Source: Phocoena phocoena
Lineage: Eukaryota; Chordata; Mammalia; Artiodactyla; Phocoenidae
Length of the DNA stretch: 64,000 nt
NCBI RefSeq assembly: GCF_963924675.1
Contig: NC_089220.1
Span: 115,150,697 to 115,214,696 of the forward strand
Reading direction: 5' to 3'
Below are positions 1 to 12,194 of the stretch, one piece after another (within the stretch, counting starts at the first letter, position 1; the number at the start of each line of letters is the position of its first letter). Both the position numbers and the translations under genes were made by a program. The notes beneath the pieces are model-generated. The model saw only the letters and a program-made list of their open reading frames with translations, ran no database searches and was not told the origin of the DNA.

Positions 1-85
1 TTCACTTAGTATGGTAATCTCTAGGTCCATCCATGTTGCTGCAAATGGCATTATTTCATTCTTTTTTATGGCTGAGTAGTATTCC

Positions 86-132
<47 letters not shown>

Positions 133-145
133 ACACACCACATCA
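1..145 (-). repeat. L1 3' region, antisense (oldest layer of stack)
   Basis: The text 'ggtccatccatgttgctgc' followed by 'ggctgagtagtattccattg' is the antisense 3' part of an artiodactyl-type LINE-1. It is cut by a dinucleotide tract and then by the next L1 3' end. Confidence 0.75.
89..130. repeat. (GT)21 microsatellite
   Basis: An uninterrupted GT run of about 42 bp inside an L1 fragment, at the point where L1 copies often carry a 'ttgtgtgtgtatatat' stretch. Probably length-polymorphic. Confidence 0.97.
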
Positions 146-569
146 TCTTTTTTAAAAATTTATTTTATTGAAGTATAGTTGATTTACAATGTTGTGTTCA
201 TTTCTGGTGTACAGCAAAGTGATTCAGTTATACATAGATATATTCTTTTTCATATTCTTTTCCATTATGGTTTATTACAGGATATTAAATATAGTTCCCT
301 GCAGTGAAAAGTAGGACCTTGGTGTTTATCCATTCTATATATTATAGCTTGCATGCTAATCCCAGACTCCTAATTTATCCCTCTCCCCCTTTTCCCCTTT
401 GGTTAACCATGTTTGTTTTCTATGTCTTTGAGTCTGTTTCTGTTTTGTAAATAAGTTCATTTGCATCATTTTTAAAGATTCCACATGTAAGTGATATCAT
501 ATGATATTTGTCTTTCTCTGTCTGACTTACTTGAGTAGTATTCCATTGTATGTATATACCACATCTTTT
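146..569 (-). repeat. L1 3' end, antisense (middle layer)
   Basis: It starts with a short T-rich tail and the 'tttattttattgaagtatag' 3' end, then 'gatttacaatgttgtg', 'cagcaaagtgattcagttat' and 'atagttccctg', all antisense L1 3' UTR. This is an older subfamily than the next layer. The same subfamily recurs at 12820-13110. Confidence 0.8.
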
Positions 570-1262
570 TTTTTCTTTTTTTTACATCTTTATTAGAGTA
601 TAATTACTTTACAATGGTGTGTTAGTTTCTGCTTTATAACAAAGTGAATCAGTTATACATATGTTCCCATATCTCTTCCCTCTTGGATCTCCCTCCCTCC
701 CACCCTCCCTATCCCACCCCTCCAGGCAGTCACAAAGCACTGAGCTGATCTCCCTGTGCTATGCGGCTGCTTCCCACTAGCTATCTACCTTACATTTGGT
801 AGTGTATATATGTCCGTGCCTCTCTCTCACTTTGTCACAGCTTACCCTTCCCCCTCCCCATATCCTGAAGTCCATTCTCTAGTAGGTCTGTGTCTTTATT
901 CCTGTCTTACCCCTAGGTTCTTCATGACATTTTTTTCTTAAATTCCATATATATGTGTTAACATACGGTATTTGTCTTTCTCTTTCTGACTTACTTCACT
1001 CTGTATGACAGACTCTAGGTCTATCCACCTCATTACAAATAGCTCAATTTTGTTTCTTCTTATGGCTGAGTAATATTCCATTGTATATATGTGCCACATG
1101 TTCTTTATCCATTCATCTGATGATGGACACTTAGGTTGTTTCCATCTCTGGGCTATTGTAAATAGAGCTGCAATGAACATTTTGGTACATGACCCTTTTT
1201 GAATTATGGTTTTCTCAGGGTATATGCCCAGTAGTGGGATTGCTGGGTCATATGGTGGTTCT
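570..1262 (-). repeat. Younger L1 3' fragment, antisense, nested
   Basis: A 5'-truncated L1 of about 690 bp: T-rich tail at 570-583, then 'acatctttattagagtataa' and 'tttacaatggtgtgttagtt', continuing through the 3' UTR into the end of ORF2. It splits the older L1, which resumes at about 1263 with 'ttctttatccattcatctct'. The 3' UTR matches the copy at 58445 onward ('gctgatctccctgtgctatg'). Confidence 0.88.
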
Positions 1263-2050
1263 GTTCTTTATCCATTCATCTCTACATGGACATTTAGGTT
1301 GCTTCTATGTCTTGGCTATTGTAAATAGTGCCTCTGTGAACATTGGAGTGCATGTATCTCTTTGAATTATAGTTTTCTCCAGATATATGCCCAGGAGTGG
1401 GATGGCTGGATCATGTGGTAGCTCTATTTTTAATTTTTTGAGGAACCTCCATACTGTTTCCCGTAGTAACTGCACCAATTTACATTCCCACCAACAGTGT
1501 AAGAGGGTTCCCTTTTCTTTACTCCCTCTCCAGCATTCATTATAGGTAGACTTTTTGATGATGGCCATACAGACTGGTAGTTTTGATTTGCATTTCCCTA
1601 ATGATTAGTGAAGTTGAGCATCTTTTCATGTGCTTGTTGGCCATCTCTATGTCTTCTTTGGAGAAATGTTTATTTAGGTCTTCTGCCCATTTTTTGGTTG
1701 GGTGGTTTGTTTTTTTGTTATTGAGCTGTTTGTATATTTTGGAAGTTAATTCTTGTCGGTCACATCATTTGCAAATATTTTCTCCCATTCCGTGGGTTGT
1801 CTTTCTGTTTGTTTATGGTTTTATTTGCTGTACAAAAGCTTTTACGTTTGATTAGGTCCCATTAGTTTATTTTTGCTTTTATTTCTGTTGCCTTGGGAGA
1901 CTGACTTAAGAAAACATTGCTATGATTTATGTTAGAGAATGTTTTGCCTGTGTTCTCTTCTAGGAGTTTTATTGTGTCATGTCTTATATTTAAGTCTTTA
2001 AACCATTTTGAGTTCATTTTTGTGTGTGGTGTGAGGGAGTGAAAAGCAGC
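1263..2050 (-). repeat. Older L1, ORF2 C-terminal region, antisense
   Basis: A continuation of the older L1 interrupted at 570-1262: 'ttgatgatggccat', 'atgtgcttgttggccatctc' and 'ttgcaaatattttctcccat' are the reversed end of ORF2. The reading frame is broken by many stops. It ends near 'gtgtgtggtgtgagggagtg' about 2040. Confidence 0.85.
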
Positions 2051-2289
2051 TGCGATTTTTTTTTTAAAACCACTAAAAGATTATTCTGGAGGAAGATGAA
2101 CCATTACCCTCATTTATATTATTGAGGTCATAATTGTCACCTTCATATACACATATGTTCACAAACAGTACTTTATCATCTTTATTAATTCCCATTCTTG
2201 ACCTTTTGAGGTCTTCCATAGTCACCATAAAACTTAAAAAAAAATACTGAGATCATTAAAGATGAGCTTTCTTCCAAATGGCTGCTTTA
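2051..2289. other. Intron, no feature recognised
   Basis: AT-rich sequence between L1 and the L2-like block. I see nothing specific. Confidence 0.5.
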
Positions 2290-2950
2290 AAACCCTTAAA
2301 ATCCATATTTGCCTTCTTGGTGTGCATTGAATCCCTTCATCTTACTTACAACCCATGAAATGCTCCACTACTTTGGCTTGATAACACTGTATTTATGTTG
2401 TTTCTCCTCTTATGTTCCTGTCCATTACTTTTGTTTTCATGAGCATCTTTTCTTCAGCTTTCTCATTAAAATATTAGTGTTCCACAGAATTCTGTCTTCA
2501 ACCTATTATTCGTCACACTCACGGTTTCAGATATAACTTACATAACAGTAACTCCGAGATTCCTAGACCAGACCCTCTGCTGAGCTTCAGACATTTCTAA
2601 TTGGATGCCCCTAGGTACCTCAAACTTCACCTGTCCAAAACTGAACTTAACATTTTTCCCTAAATATCTTTCTCCTCTGATTTTTCTGTATCTCAGTGGT
2701 ATCACTGCCCACCTATTCACTTTTGCTAGAAATCTGGGAATCATTCTTGATCATTCCGATCTTCTAAATTTCTTCCCACATCCAGTTCTTTAGTCTTTCT
2801 TTCTCCTTGCTTTAATCCCCTAGTTCAAGTTCAGTTAATCTTTTTTCTAAGACAGTGGCAGTAGTATCCTAACTGGTCTCTCTTGTTCTAACCTGGTCCC
2901 TTATGAAATCCATTCTTCAGAGTGGCTAAAGTGATCAAAATCCTTTAATT
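2290..2950 (+). repeat. L2-like LINE remnant
   Basis: 'ctcaaacttcacctgtccaa', 'aaatctgggaatcattcttg' and 'cctaactggtctc' followed by 'agagtggctaaagtgatc' resemble the decayed 3' part of mammalian LINE-2. Very old; exact limits uncertain. Confidence 0.5.
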
Positions 2951-3179
2951 AAAAACTTGGAAAAGTAATTGCAGCAGATATAAGTGGCACTTATAAATTA
3001 ACAAGAATGAAAGAAAGCCTCAGTTGAAGGGAAGGGAAAGATAAAATAGTCTGTTTATGAAACTGAACAGTTGACCTGAAAAGAGTTCAGCCTTGCTAAT
3101 AGTGGAATAAATGCAGGTTAATGCAGCCCCCTTTTTTGGCCTATATAGAGAGTTTTAAAATAATAACCTACTCTTGGCA
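2951..3179. other. Intron, no feature recognised
   Basis: A-rich sequence without a recognisable element. Confidence 0.4.
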
Positions 3180-3585
3180 AAATTACAGTAAAATGGGGAT
3201 TCTCCTACATTGCTGGTAGTAGTCGTGCAAATTTAATCTTTTTGGAGAGCAGTTTGATGATATAATTTAAAAGGCTTAAAATTTGCACCTACTTTGACCA
3301 GCAGTTCTACGTCTAATAATTCGCGTTAATGAAATAATCCTGGATGTGTGTAAAGATTTATGCATAGAAATTGCAGTGATATGTATTGGAATGATAGATA
3401 TTTAATGGAGAAAAATTGTAAATGGCCAACAATAGCTGATTGGTTAAATAAATAATGGTCTCTTCATATACCAGAATACTATACATCCAGCAAAAATCAT
3501 ATTTTAGAAGACTATTAAATGACAAGTTAAAATGCTTTGAATATATTAAATGAGGAAAAGTAAGGTGCCAAAGTACCATGTGAGA
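3180..3585 (+). repeat. Old L1 3' UTR-region fragment
   Basis: 'ttgctggtagtag' followed by 'ctttttggagagcagtttg', 'aaatggccaacaatagctga' and 'ggttaaataaataatgg' is the sense 3' portion of an old mammalian L1. Confidence 0.7.
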
Positions 3586-3869
3586 GATATGATTTGTGTC
3601 ATAAAGTTATGATGTAAATTGGGTCATATTCTTTGACTTTCTTCTTAAAATTACCTCAAACCAAATAGCAAGAAGCCTTAAATATCTTCCTCTTGAGGTC
3701 TCCTCCCTGTAATTTTCAGAATACTGGATACTTACTTGTCTTGAAGGGGTCGTTTTTCTTCCACATGCCAAGCAGAGTGAGAACAAGAGTCTGAGTCTGA
3801 GCAATATTGCCACTGCTTCTCAAAGTATTTTAATTTCAAGGGCAACAGCTAGCTGCTGAGATACCCCAT
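3586..3869. other. Intron, no feature recognised
   Basis: No element or exon recognised. Confidence 0.4.
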
Positions 3870-4195
3870 ACAGTTGTTTTGTTGTACTGTCCCTTCTGCC
3901 TAGAATCTTTCTCTTCCCACCCTCTTGCCTGGCTTTCTTCAGAAATCTCTGAAACTCTGGCCCTGCTCACTCCCATCTCTTGTGCCCATCCTCTTCCCAC
4001 CTCCTTCCATTAGGTACTTTTTAGTTTTGCACATATACCTTATACATACCTTCCTTGCTTTACCTGTCACATTTAAATTTCTTTTCATTTTGTGTATCTT
4101 TCTCTCCTGCCATTCTGAGTTCCTTGAATACAGGACTAGGTCTTGTCAACTTTTAGATCCTTAGTACCTAATGTAGTGCATGACACTGCATATTT
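3870..4195 (+). repeat. L2/MIR-type 3' remnant
   Basis: 'gtcccttctgcctagaatct' followed by 'ttgaatacaggactaggtct' and 'tgtagtgcatgacactgcat' follows the order of the LINE-2 3' end. Very diverged. Confidence 0.45.
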
Positions 4196-4909
4196 GACAA
4201 CCAGTGGATGAGATGTTGGGACATTTTTATAGTTTGCTGTCTTTATCCAGACTATTTCACAATTTCACTTTATAAACTTTACATTTTTGAAGTCCTTGCT
4301 GTAAATTAAGAATGATTTACTATTGTTTTATAATCCTGTGTTGGGACCTGGATCATTTTGAATTGGTTTTGCAATTCTTAGATTTTTGTCGCATCAGTGG
4401 TCATGTTAGCTTTCAGATAAATCCCATATTTTACAAGCTTGAAATAATTTTCTAATAGTTATGTAAATTTATTCTGAACTACAGTAGCCTCATTTCCATG
4501 GTAACTAACCACCTTCAGGAGAGAACCTGCAGGTATTCTAGAAAAGACAAGGAATATCCACATTAAATAAAATGAAATGTGATGTAAGGTTAGAACCTAG
4601 ATTTATGTGGAATACAGATGCACGGTTTTTGACCATGAAAATGTTACAGAATAGAAGAGCCATTGAGATGCCTGAAGATTCTACCTGCTTGTTGTTCGTG
4701 CATTAGTCAAAATACAGCATGAGAAGAACTCAACTCTCTATTGTGATTTTACGTTAACAAGTGACCCTAATCAGGGGGAAGCTTTGTGGGACAAATAAGC
4801 AGGAACTGTGGTATAGAAATGGATCCCTGGTTTCTATAAAACCACTAAGAGATAAGCACTGAACCTCATAGAAGGAATAGGGTATGATGAAAAGAGATGT
4901 TTTTGGTGG
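4196..4909. other. Intron, no feature recognised
   Basis: About 700 bp of ordinary AT-rich intron. I see no repeat or exon. Confidence 0.4.
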
Positions 4910-5085
4910 CATGTCACTGTTTTCCAGTCTCTGGCCATGTGATCTTGGCAAATTAATCAGTTTACTTCAGCTTCATTTTTCTTATTTGTAAAATGAAGAT
5001 GAGAACACCTTCTTTGTAGTGATGATGTAAAGACGATGCCTAATATAGCACCTGATGCATTGTAGGCATTTAGTAAATGTGCCTC
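4910..5085 (+). repeat. MIR SINE
   Basis: 'cagcttcatttttcttattt' followed by 'gtaaaatgaagatgagaaca' and 'cattgtaggcatttagtaaa' is the sense-strand mammalian-wide interspersed repeat core and tail. Confidence 0.8.
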
Positions 5086-6833
5086 AGCTAATGTCCCCGG
5101 GGTTCAAAGAATCTTCTTTTCTATCTAAGCCCTCTTCACTTGATCCTACTTCCTTTAGTTCTTTTTTGCCTATTTACCTAGATTCTGCTTCTTCCATGGA
5201 TCATTCAGGTTGACATCTCAGAAGACTTTCTGTTTTGGTTTTGTCACATGCCACTAACCATCACATGACCTTTGCACCATATTTTGCAGTCCGTGAGCCA
5301 GGCCGGTCACACTTCACTCTTGTGCCCAGTCTAGTGCATGCTGGACTTTTGCTTGTCTAGATGAGCAGATTGGACAAAATATTAGTAAGCATTCTTCAGT
5401 CTTTATTTAAAGAACATAAGAATTGTGATATTAGGGCAAAGTCATCCCCTTCTAGCCCAGAAATAAGTGAGGAAGTTTGACTGTCATCTTTGGCATTACT
5501 ACTCTACTTCCTAAATTACGTACGTGTCTTTACCTCAGAATTTTAAGCTTAGCCCACTCTGGGTCTCTTATTCATTGATTTTTAGATATATTCAGTATTT
5601 CTGAGGGAATATGTTATATATGGTATTTACCAAAATATCAAATTTACCAAATTTGTGGCAGAGATCCATGCTAGGAAGAGTGTCAGTAATTTTAGTCATA
5701 TTGTCAGTAAGTTTCTCAAATATATTACGTCTCTTAAACTCCCATTCTCTTAATTTTAGTTATATTCCTCTTTCTTCATTAAAGAGATGATAGCCAGAAT
5801 TGGGAGCAGGAGAAGTTTTAGGAACCTCTTACTAAAAATTGAACTCAGAAGCTCCAAAATGGGAAGTAGAAAGATAATCTCCTAGTGAGAAGAATATCTA
5901 GAACATATTTCTTCTTCATTGCAGATTTCTTCCACCTTTACACAGTCCCACCCCCTACCATTGTTTATTGATGACACTTTCAGATAAACCCAGTTTATAC
6001 ACAGGGATGGGATCTTGCCCCAACAGGAGTATCTTATCTCAATACAACACAGTTACCCTTAATTTATCTGAAATGTAACTGCTTTGAATCGTAATCTACA
6101 TTCGGAATAACTGCCAAAAAGCTATGTGAATCTACATCTATTCTGCTTTTTCCCAATCCCCATTGTAATGATAACCAACATTTTAGTGGTCTTTTTGTCC
6201 AGAAAAATTTCTTAGATTGAGATCATGTCAGAGATTTTCAAACTATTTTATTGGCCGGGGGGTGGGGGGGACGCATGTGGGAGGCAAGAAACTAAAAAGC
6301 AAAATCTCATTTTGAAAGCCAGAAATTTAAAATATTGATAGATAAGCATGGCATTACTCTACTGGAGACTGGGCAGGGTGGGCGTAGAGTTTCCTCACAC
6401 CATCCCCTTCATTGTTTATTTAGATTTTTTTCTGGTCTGTGATTACAAAAACAGAATTTCAATGACTATCTTAAAAGTAATATCAAAGATATTTTCCAAG
6501 CAATATTTATTCAGTATCTACTGTAAATTAGGCAGAAGGCAGAATCTAGTTTCACTGGAGATGGAATCAAATAGGATGCAGTTCTCATCCTCAAGGATAC
6601 AGTAGGCAACACAGAAAAGTAATTAAGCATTTCTAGCCCAGAATGACAAAAGCTGCATTACTATGTGTCAGCCATGTCTTTGAGACTCATTCTTGTCCAG
6701 TTGATTTCAGTGATTCTTGTTCAGAAAGTAGAAAAAAATGACACTCGATGTTTTTAACAGATAAATTTATTCCTTGAATTTTTGACATGACATTGTGAAT
6801 CAGAAAAGGAAAATGAGTCCAAACTTTTTTTCT
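5086..6833. other. Intron, no feature recognised
   Basis: About 1.7 kb of AT-rich sequence with a short G-run at 6257-6270. No exon, RNA gene or clear repeat seen. Confidence 0.4.
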
Positions 6834-7706
6834 AAATTGTTCTTTGCCATTTGAGAGAACATGGATGGACCTTGAGAGCATTATACTAAATGATTTTTTA
6901 AAATTGTTCTTTGCCATTTGAGACAACATGGATGGACCTTGAGAGCATTATACTAAATGAAATAAGTTAGACAGAGAAAGACAAATACCATATGATTTCG
7001 CTGACAGATGGAATCTTTTTTTTTTTTTAAATATATTTATTTATTTATTTATTTTTGGCTGCGTTGGGTCTTCGTTGCTACACATGGGCTTTTCTCTAGT
7101 TGCAGAGAGCAGGGGCTCCTCTTCATTGCGGTGCGCAGGCTTCTCATTGCAGTGGCTTCTCTTGTTGCAGAGCATGGGCTCTAGGCGTGCGGGCTTCAGT
7201 AGTTGTGGCGCATGGGCTTAGTTGCTCCGCAGCATGTGGGATCTTCCTGGACCAGGGCTCGAACCCCATGTCCCCTGCATTGGCAGGCAGATTCTTAACC
7301 AGTGTGCTACCAGGGAAGCCCTGACAGATGGAATCTTAAAAACAACAACAAACTTATAGATACAGAAAACAGATTGGTGGTCGTTGGGGGTGGAGGGTGG
7401 GTGAAATGGATGAAGGAGATCCAAAGGTACAAACTTCCAGTTATAAGATAAATAAGTCCTGGGGATATAATGTATAGCATGGTGACTATAGTTAACAATA
7501 CTGGATTGTATATTTGAAAGTTGCTAAGACAGTGAATCTTAAAGGTTCTCATCACAAGAAAAATATTTGTAATGACTTTTTTTTTATGTTAACTAGACTT
7601 GTTTTGGTGATCGTTTTGCAATATTACATGTATTGAATCATTACATTGTACACCTGAAAGTAGTATAATGTTATATGTGAATTATTTCTCAATAAAAGTT
7701 TAAGAA
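6834..7706 (+). repeat. Old L1 3' end split by a SINE, with an internal tandem duplication
   Basis: 'aacatggatggaccttgaga', 'aaataagttagacagagaaa' and 'acaaataccatatgatttcg' are the sense L1 3' region. It continues after the SINE from 7338 through 'tggtgactatagttaacaat' and 'attgtacacctgaaagtagt'. A 60-bp block occurs twice, at 6834-6893 and 6901-6960, with one mismatch. Confidence 0.85.
7018..7320 (-). mobile_element. CHR-type tRNA-derived SINE (long form)
   Basis: Minus orientation: T/A-rich tail first, then the body, ending in the reversed head 'ctaccagggaagcc'. A perfect 17-bp target duplication flanks it at 7001-7017 and 7321-7337, both lying in L1 sequence, so the insertion is exact and younger than that L1. 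Confidence 0.95.
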
Positions 7707-9699
7707 AGGAATATTTATGTGAAAGATAAAATTCAGTAATGATCACAGGCCTAAATTATTTTCTTCTATAGTTTTGAAGAAACAGAGTGGACAGAATTTG
7801 GTTTGTGAACTTTGGAATACTGAGAAATGACTGTGGTCAGTTGGGTGTTCTGTGTCATTGTCAAAACCAAATCATTTGGCAAGATGCTGATCTTTGCCAT
7901 CCATTTCTACTTCTGTCTTATATAGTATTATTCTTTTTTCTCAACTATTTTTCAAATGGTAGCAGTTCTTTTCTTTTTCAACCCTTAATCATAGTAATTT
8001 TCTAGTAGCAAGAATGATGGGGTGGTGAAGAATATGTTTTTCCTAAAGAAAAAATCTTTTCAAATTTTTTCAACATTTCTCTGTATTGGGAAAATTTCAT
8101 AATAAAATGTTGAAAGAATTTTACAGCAAATACCCACTACCTAGAGTCTACAATTGACATTTATTGTGATTGCTGTATCACATGTCTATCACTCAATCTA
8201 TCCATCTGAATTTTTTGATCCATTTCAGAGTAAATGTTTTTAGAAATAGTTGAATCTTAGCTCTCCATCACTTCTACTTTTATTATTTTTGGATTTGAAA
8301 TTTTTCTCAGGATAGCTATTAGAATTTCTCTTGAAGTAACAAAGGAATAATGTCAAATGTGCTATGAAATGTCAGTAGTTTACAAATTGATCACAAATAT
8401 GTTTGCTTTCATATATTGCTCTTTGATAATATCTGTACCTAGAGTAAATAATTAAATTTGCTTAGTATATTAGTCTTCATCTAATTACAAGGTTTTTTTA
8501 AAAATCTAATTACAAAATCTAGTCATTGCATTGGCAGTGGTAAAACACCTTTTTGCCAAAACCCTGGAGGAATTTTGGCTTTTCATGCTTGTAGGTAAAT
8601 TATTTGTGATTCATTGGCCCTGAGGTCCAGTCAAAGAAAACTATAGAGTCTAGACCATATCACACTAGTGTGTTAAAGTGAGAAAATAATATGTAAGCAA
8701 ACTGTCACATTGGCCAGAGTTGTTATGTTCAGCCCTTTTTAGTAGCAACATAATGGTTGATTTTCAGTGATTGTGTAACAGAATTATACTTTACATATAT
8801 ATGCCTTACATTTTGAGACTTTAAAGAGATTTAAGAAAGTACATGTTACAATACCTGACTCATAGCTGATACTCAACAGATTTTAGTTCCCTTTTCTCTT
8901 CTAAAACCCTTTAGAGGTATTGTTACTAATCTACTGATTGATAAAGCTTCTGAAAGTCCCCAAATTATATTTTCCTCTTAATTTTTTTCCTTGGCATGCT
9001 GAAAATAGTTGGCTCATGCATTTAAAAAAAAATGGAACAGTGACAGCAGTGGAATTATGAGCCATTTTGATTTGCCAAGAAATTTTATTACAGTAGAAAT
9101 ATCATCAACCAACTTTTATTTACAAAGTATAGTCTGTATACTTTATCACATTTATGTTACATGGATCTACCTGGAATATTCTATAATATCTTTTGTACTG
9201 ACAAACAAGGTGTTTTTACATACGTATTTCTTATATCCTTTTAAGGAAAAGTAATTTCCCTAAAATCACAAAACACATTTGAAGGCAAAGCCCAGAACTT
9301 CTGATTCCTGGTCTAGTACTCTTTAATCTGAACACTTTAATCAGTGTTTACCAGTTCATAAGGGTCTTTATTCTCTCCCAGTGGTTTCAAAACATTTTAA
9401 ACTACTATAAATAGAAAGAAATAATTTTATGCTACAATGTAATACACATATATATGTCTGTCTGTGAAATAAGTTTTACAGAGCAATATTTACCCATACT
9501 ATGTGAAGTGCACTGTTTCTTAATCCACTCCATCCTGCCTTTTCCTTTAAAAAAAATTGATTTTATGAAACATTGATAAGTCAGCTGACAAAGGGGTGGG
9601 GGTAGTCCGCTCTGATTGGGAGGAGTATCTAATCACTGACATTGTTGAGAATTGCTGGCACATTACTGATGGAAAAACATCAGTATGTGCTAGTATATA
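7707..9699. other. Intron with weak old-repeat traces
   Basis: AT-rich intron. The part at 8040-8240 has old L1-like UTR wording but is too diverged to bound. No exon seen. Confidence 0.35.
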
Positions 9700-9900
9700 A
9701 CTTCCTTAGTTACCTTTTTACGTTAATTTCTAGGACTACTATTGCTAAAGTCCAAAGTATTAATGTTTTAAATATTGAAGTTATTGTTTTTACCTTGTAT
9801 GGACAATGTACTTCTTCAATGCCTGCACCCAAATTGACTATGACTGTTGGACTGCCCTTGGCTTACCAGTGGGTGAACAGTTTGAAAAATAAATATTCTG
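9700..9900 (-). repeat. Old L1 3' fragment, antisense
   Basis: 'aatttctaggactactattg' followed by 'tattaatgttttaaatattg' repeats almost word for word at 10955-11015 inside a longer old L1. The piece is therefore the same L1 3' region, then becomes diverged. Confidence 0.55.
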
Positions 9901-10399
9901 CTTTGTATTGAACTGCTGGAGCTTGTATGGAGCAGCAAATTCAGGGATTTATTGAACTTCTCCTAAGAGTTAAAATGCTCATTTTCAGCTGCTCTGCGGA
10001 ATTTTCAAGCATATATACTTTAATTTGCATTTGGAAAAAGTACACAGAGATCTTTCTCTGCTAGGCCAATTTGGAGAATTTTCATGAGTGGTACGGAGTG
10101 AAAAATAAATATGTCAGTAACAGTTTGATAAATAAAGAACATGTTTAAGAACAAGCTTTTCATCTTTGGAAATGAGGAATTAGTTCAGAAGAAGCTTAAC
10201 AATCATTTACTAGTTTTTATAATAATAACAGTCATTATTCAGGGAACTGTATTCGTTCAAGGTTTTCATAATAAGATTACAAAATTATTTCTCCAGGCTG
10301 TAAATTGATACTACAAAAATAATTTTATTGCTTTTTTAGATTATAAGAATAATTGATATTTTATATTCCCTCTACAAAAGCAAAAGAAATCTGGAAAGA
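9901..10399. other. Intron, no feature recognised
   Basis: AT-rich, nothing specific seen. Confidence 0.35.
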
Positions 10400-11340
10400 A
10401 GAAAAATTAAAGTCACCTATAATGTCATCACCCACAAATAGCATTGCTGTTAACCTTTTAGTTTATATATTTCTAACTATTTCATGAACAAATTCATGGT
10501 TTCTTAAAAAATGAAGTAATACCATTCATTCTGGTTTTTTTTCTGTGTCTTTTCTATTGGGTATCGTGGTCACATCTCGGTGTCAGGACATACAAATCTA
10601 TATTATATATAGTGGAATTATAGCAGAGTCAGCAAACTTTTTTTAAGGACCAGATTTTTAGTCTTGTGGGCCTCATAGCCTCTGTCACAACTACTCAGTT
10701 CTGCTGTTGCAGCAGAAAAGCAGCTGTAGACTGTACCGAAACAAATGAGCATGACTGTATTCCAAAAAAACTTTATTTGTGAAAATGGCCTTTAATTTGC
10801 TGACCCCTGCTATATAGTATTCCAGTGCTTTCATTTCTTTATCCAGGTCCCTAATAAGTAATGTAGGTGGTTTCTAGTGTTTTACTACTATAAATAACAC
10901 TTGTATGAACATCCTTATACGTATACATTTGTACACTTGTTTATCTTTTTATGATAATTTCTAGGACTGCTGTTGCTAAAGTCAAAGGTATTAATGTTTT
11001 AAATATTGATATATCTTGCTAGGTTGCCCTTCCAGTAGGTGGTATCACTTTATTTACTTACCAGTAGTGTGGAAATACTGGTTTCCCCATAATTTCCCCT
11101 GTGTTGGTGTCATCAAGTTTTTTAGTCTCTGCAAAGGGGATGGAAAAAAGAGATCTTATTTTGCTTTTTAATTCACAGGGGGGTTGGACATCTTTTCAGA
11201 TTTTTGTTGACTTTTATTTTCTTTGTTCTTACTGGACAATTTTTGAGTTGTCTTTTATTGACTTGTAGAATTGTTTATGTATTCTAAATATTCTTTGACA
11301 GATGAATTGCAAATAATTTATTCAGATATTTCACGTATTT
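10400..11340 (-). repeat. Old L1 3' region, antisense, carrying MER5A
   Basis: 'gtcatcacccacaaatagca', then after the MER5A insertion 'tttctttatccaggtcccta', 'gtttttagtctctgc' and similar phrases are the reversed 3' UTR and ORF2 end of an old L1. All reading frames are broken. Confidence 0.7.
10624..10809 (+). mobile_element. MER5A-like hAT (Charlie) DNA transposon
   Basis: The ends 'cagagtcagcaaac' and 'gctgacccctg' are imperfect inverted repeats, and the interior ('ggaccagatttttagtcttg', 'tctgtcacaactactcag', 'ttccaaaaaaactttatttg') is the MER5A non-autonomous hAT element. The 8-bp flanks aattatag and ctatatag are a degraded target duplication of the length hAT elements make. It carries no transposase. 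Confidence 0.88.
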
Positions 11341-11341
11341 T

Positions 11342-12180
11342 TTAACAGCTTTATTGAGGTAATTAATTGATACAGTACAGTGCACTTAATATATTTAAAG
11401 TGTACAGTTTGATAAATTGTATATGTTTACACACATGAAAATATCACCACAGTCAATATAATTAATATATTCATCATTCCCAAAGTTTGTCTAATGCTTC
11501 TTAGTAATCCCTCCCACCTGCCCTTCACACTCCTTATCTCCAAGTAGCCACAAATCTGCATTCAGTCACTGTAGATAAGTTTGCATTTTCTGAAGTTTTA
11601 TATACATGGAATTACACAAGTATGTGCTCTTTTTTAAATCTTGTTTCATTCAACATACTTGCGATTCAGCCACACTGTTGCATGTATCACTAGTTTCTTT
11701 TTTTTGCTGAGTAGTATTCTGTTGTATAAATATATCACAGTTGTTCATTCACCTTTGATGGACATTTGGGTTGTTTCCAGATTTTGGCTACTTAAAATAA
11801 AGCTGCTATGAACATTCTTATAATTTACATTTAATTTTTTTTTTTTTTTTTTTTTTTTGCGGTACGCGGGCCTCTCACTGTTGCGGCCTCTCCCGTTGTG
11901 GAGCACAGGCTCCGGATGCGCAGGCTCAGTGGCCATGGCTCACAGGCCTAGCCGCTCCGTGGCATGTGGGATCTTCCCGGACCGGGGCACAAACCCGTGT
12001 CCCCTGCATCAGCAGGCGGGCTCTCAACCACTGCGCCACCAGGGAAGCCCTTACATTTAATTTTAAGGTGTATTTTATCATACAGAAAATTTTCATTTCT
12101 ATGTAGTCACTTACGTTGGGATTTTTCCCTTTGGAATTGGATCTTGTTTAGGCTGCACAATTCCCCCTCCCCCTAATTAA
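11342..12180 (-). repeat. Old L1 3' end, antisense, split by a SINE
   Basis: 'ttaacagctttattgaggta' starts the reversed 3' end. 'aaagtgtacagtttgataaa', 'ttgctgagtagtattctgtt' and 'tgatggacatttgggttgtt' follow. After the SINE it resumes at 12051 into ORF2-end text. Confidence 0.82.
11839..12050 (-). mobile_element. CHR-type SINE (short cetacean form)
   Basis: Poly(T) tail, then 'gcggtacgcgggcctctcac', ending in the reversed head 'ccaccagggaagccc'. A perfect 14-bp target duplication 'ttacatttaatttt' lies at 11825-11838 and 12051-12064. Confidence 0.96.
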
Positions 12181-12194
12181 AAATATTCTTTCCC

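Noticed and set aside
7100..7324. Open frames such as this one inside SINEs (also at 11857, 19588, 35281, 43837, 51809)
   Set aside because: They recur in every SINE copy because the SINE body lacks stops in some frames; not genes.
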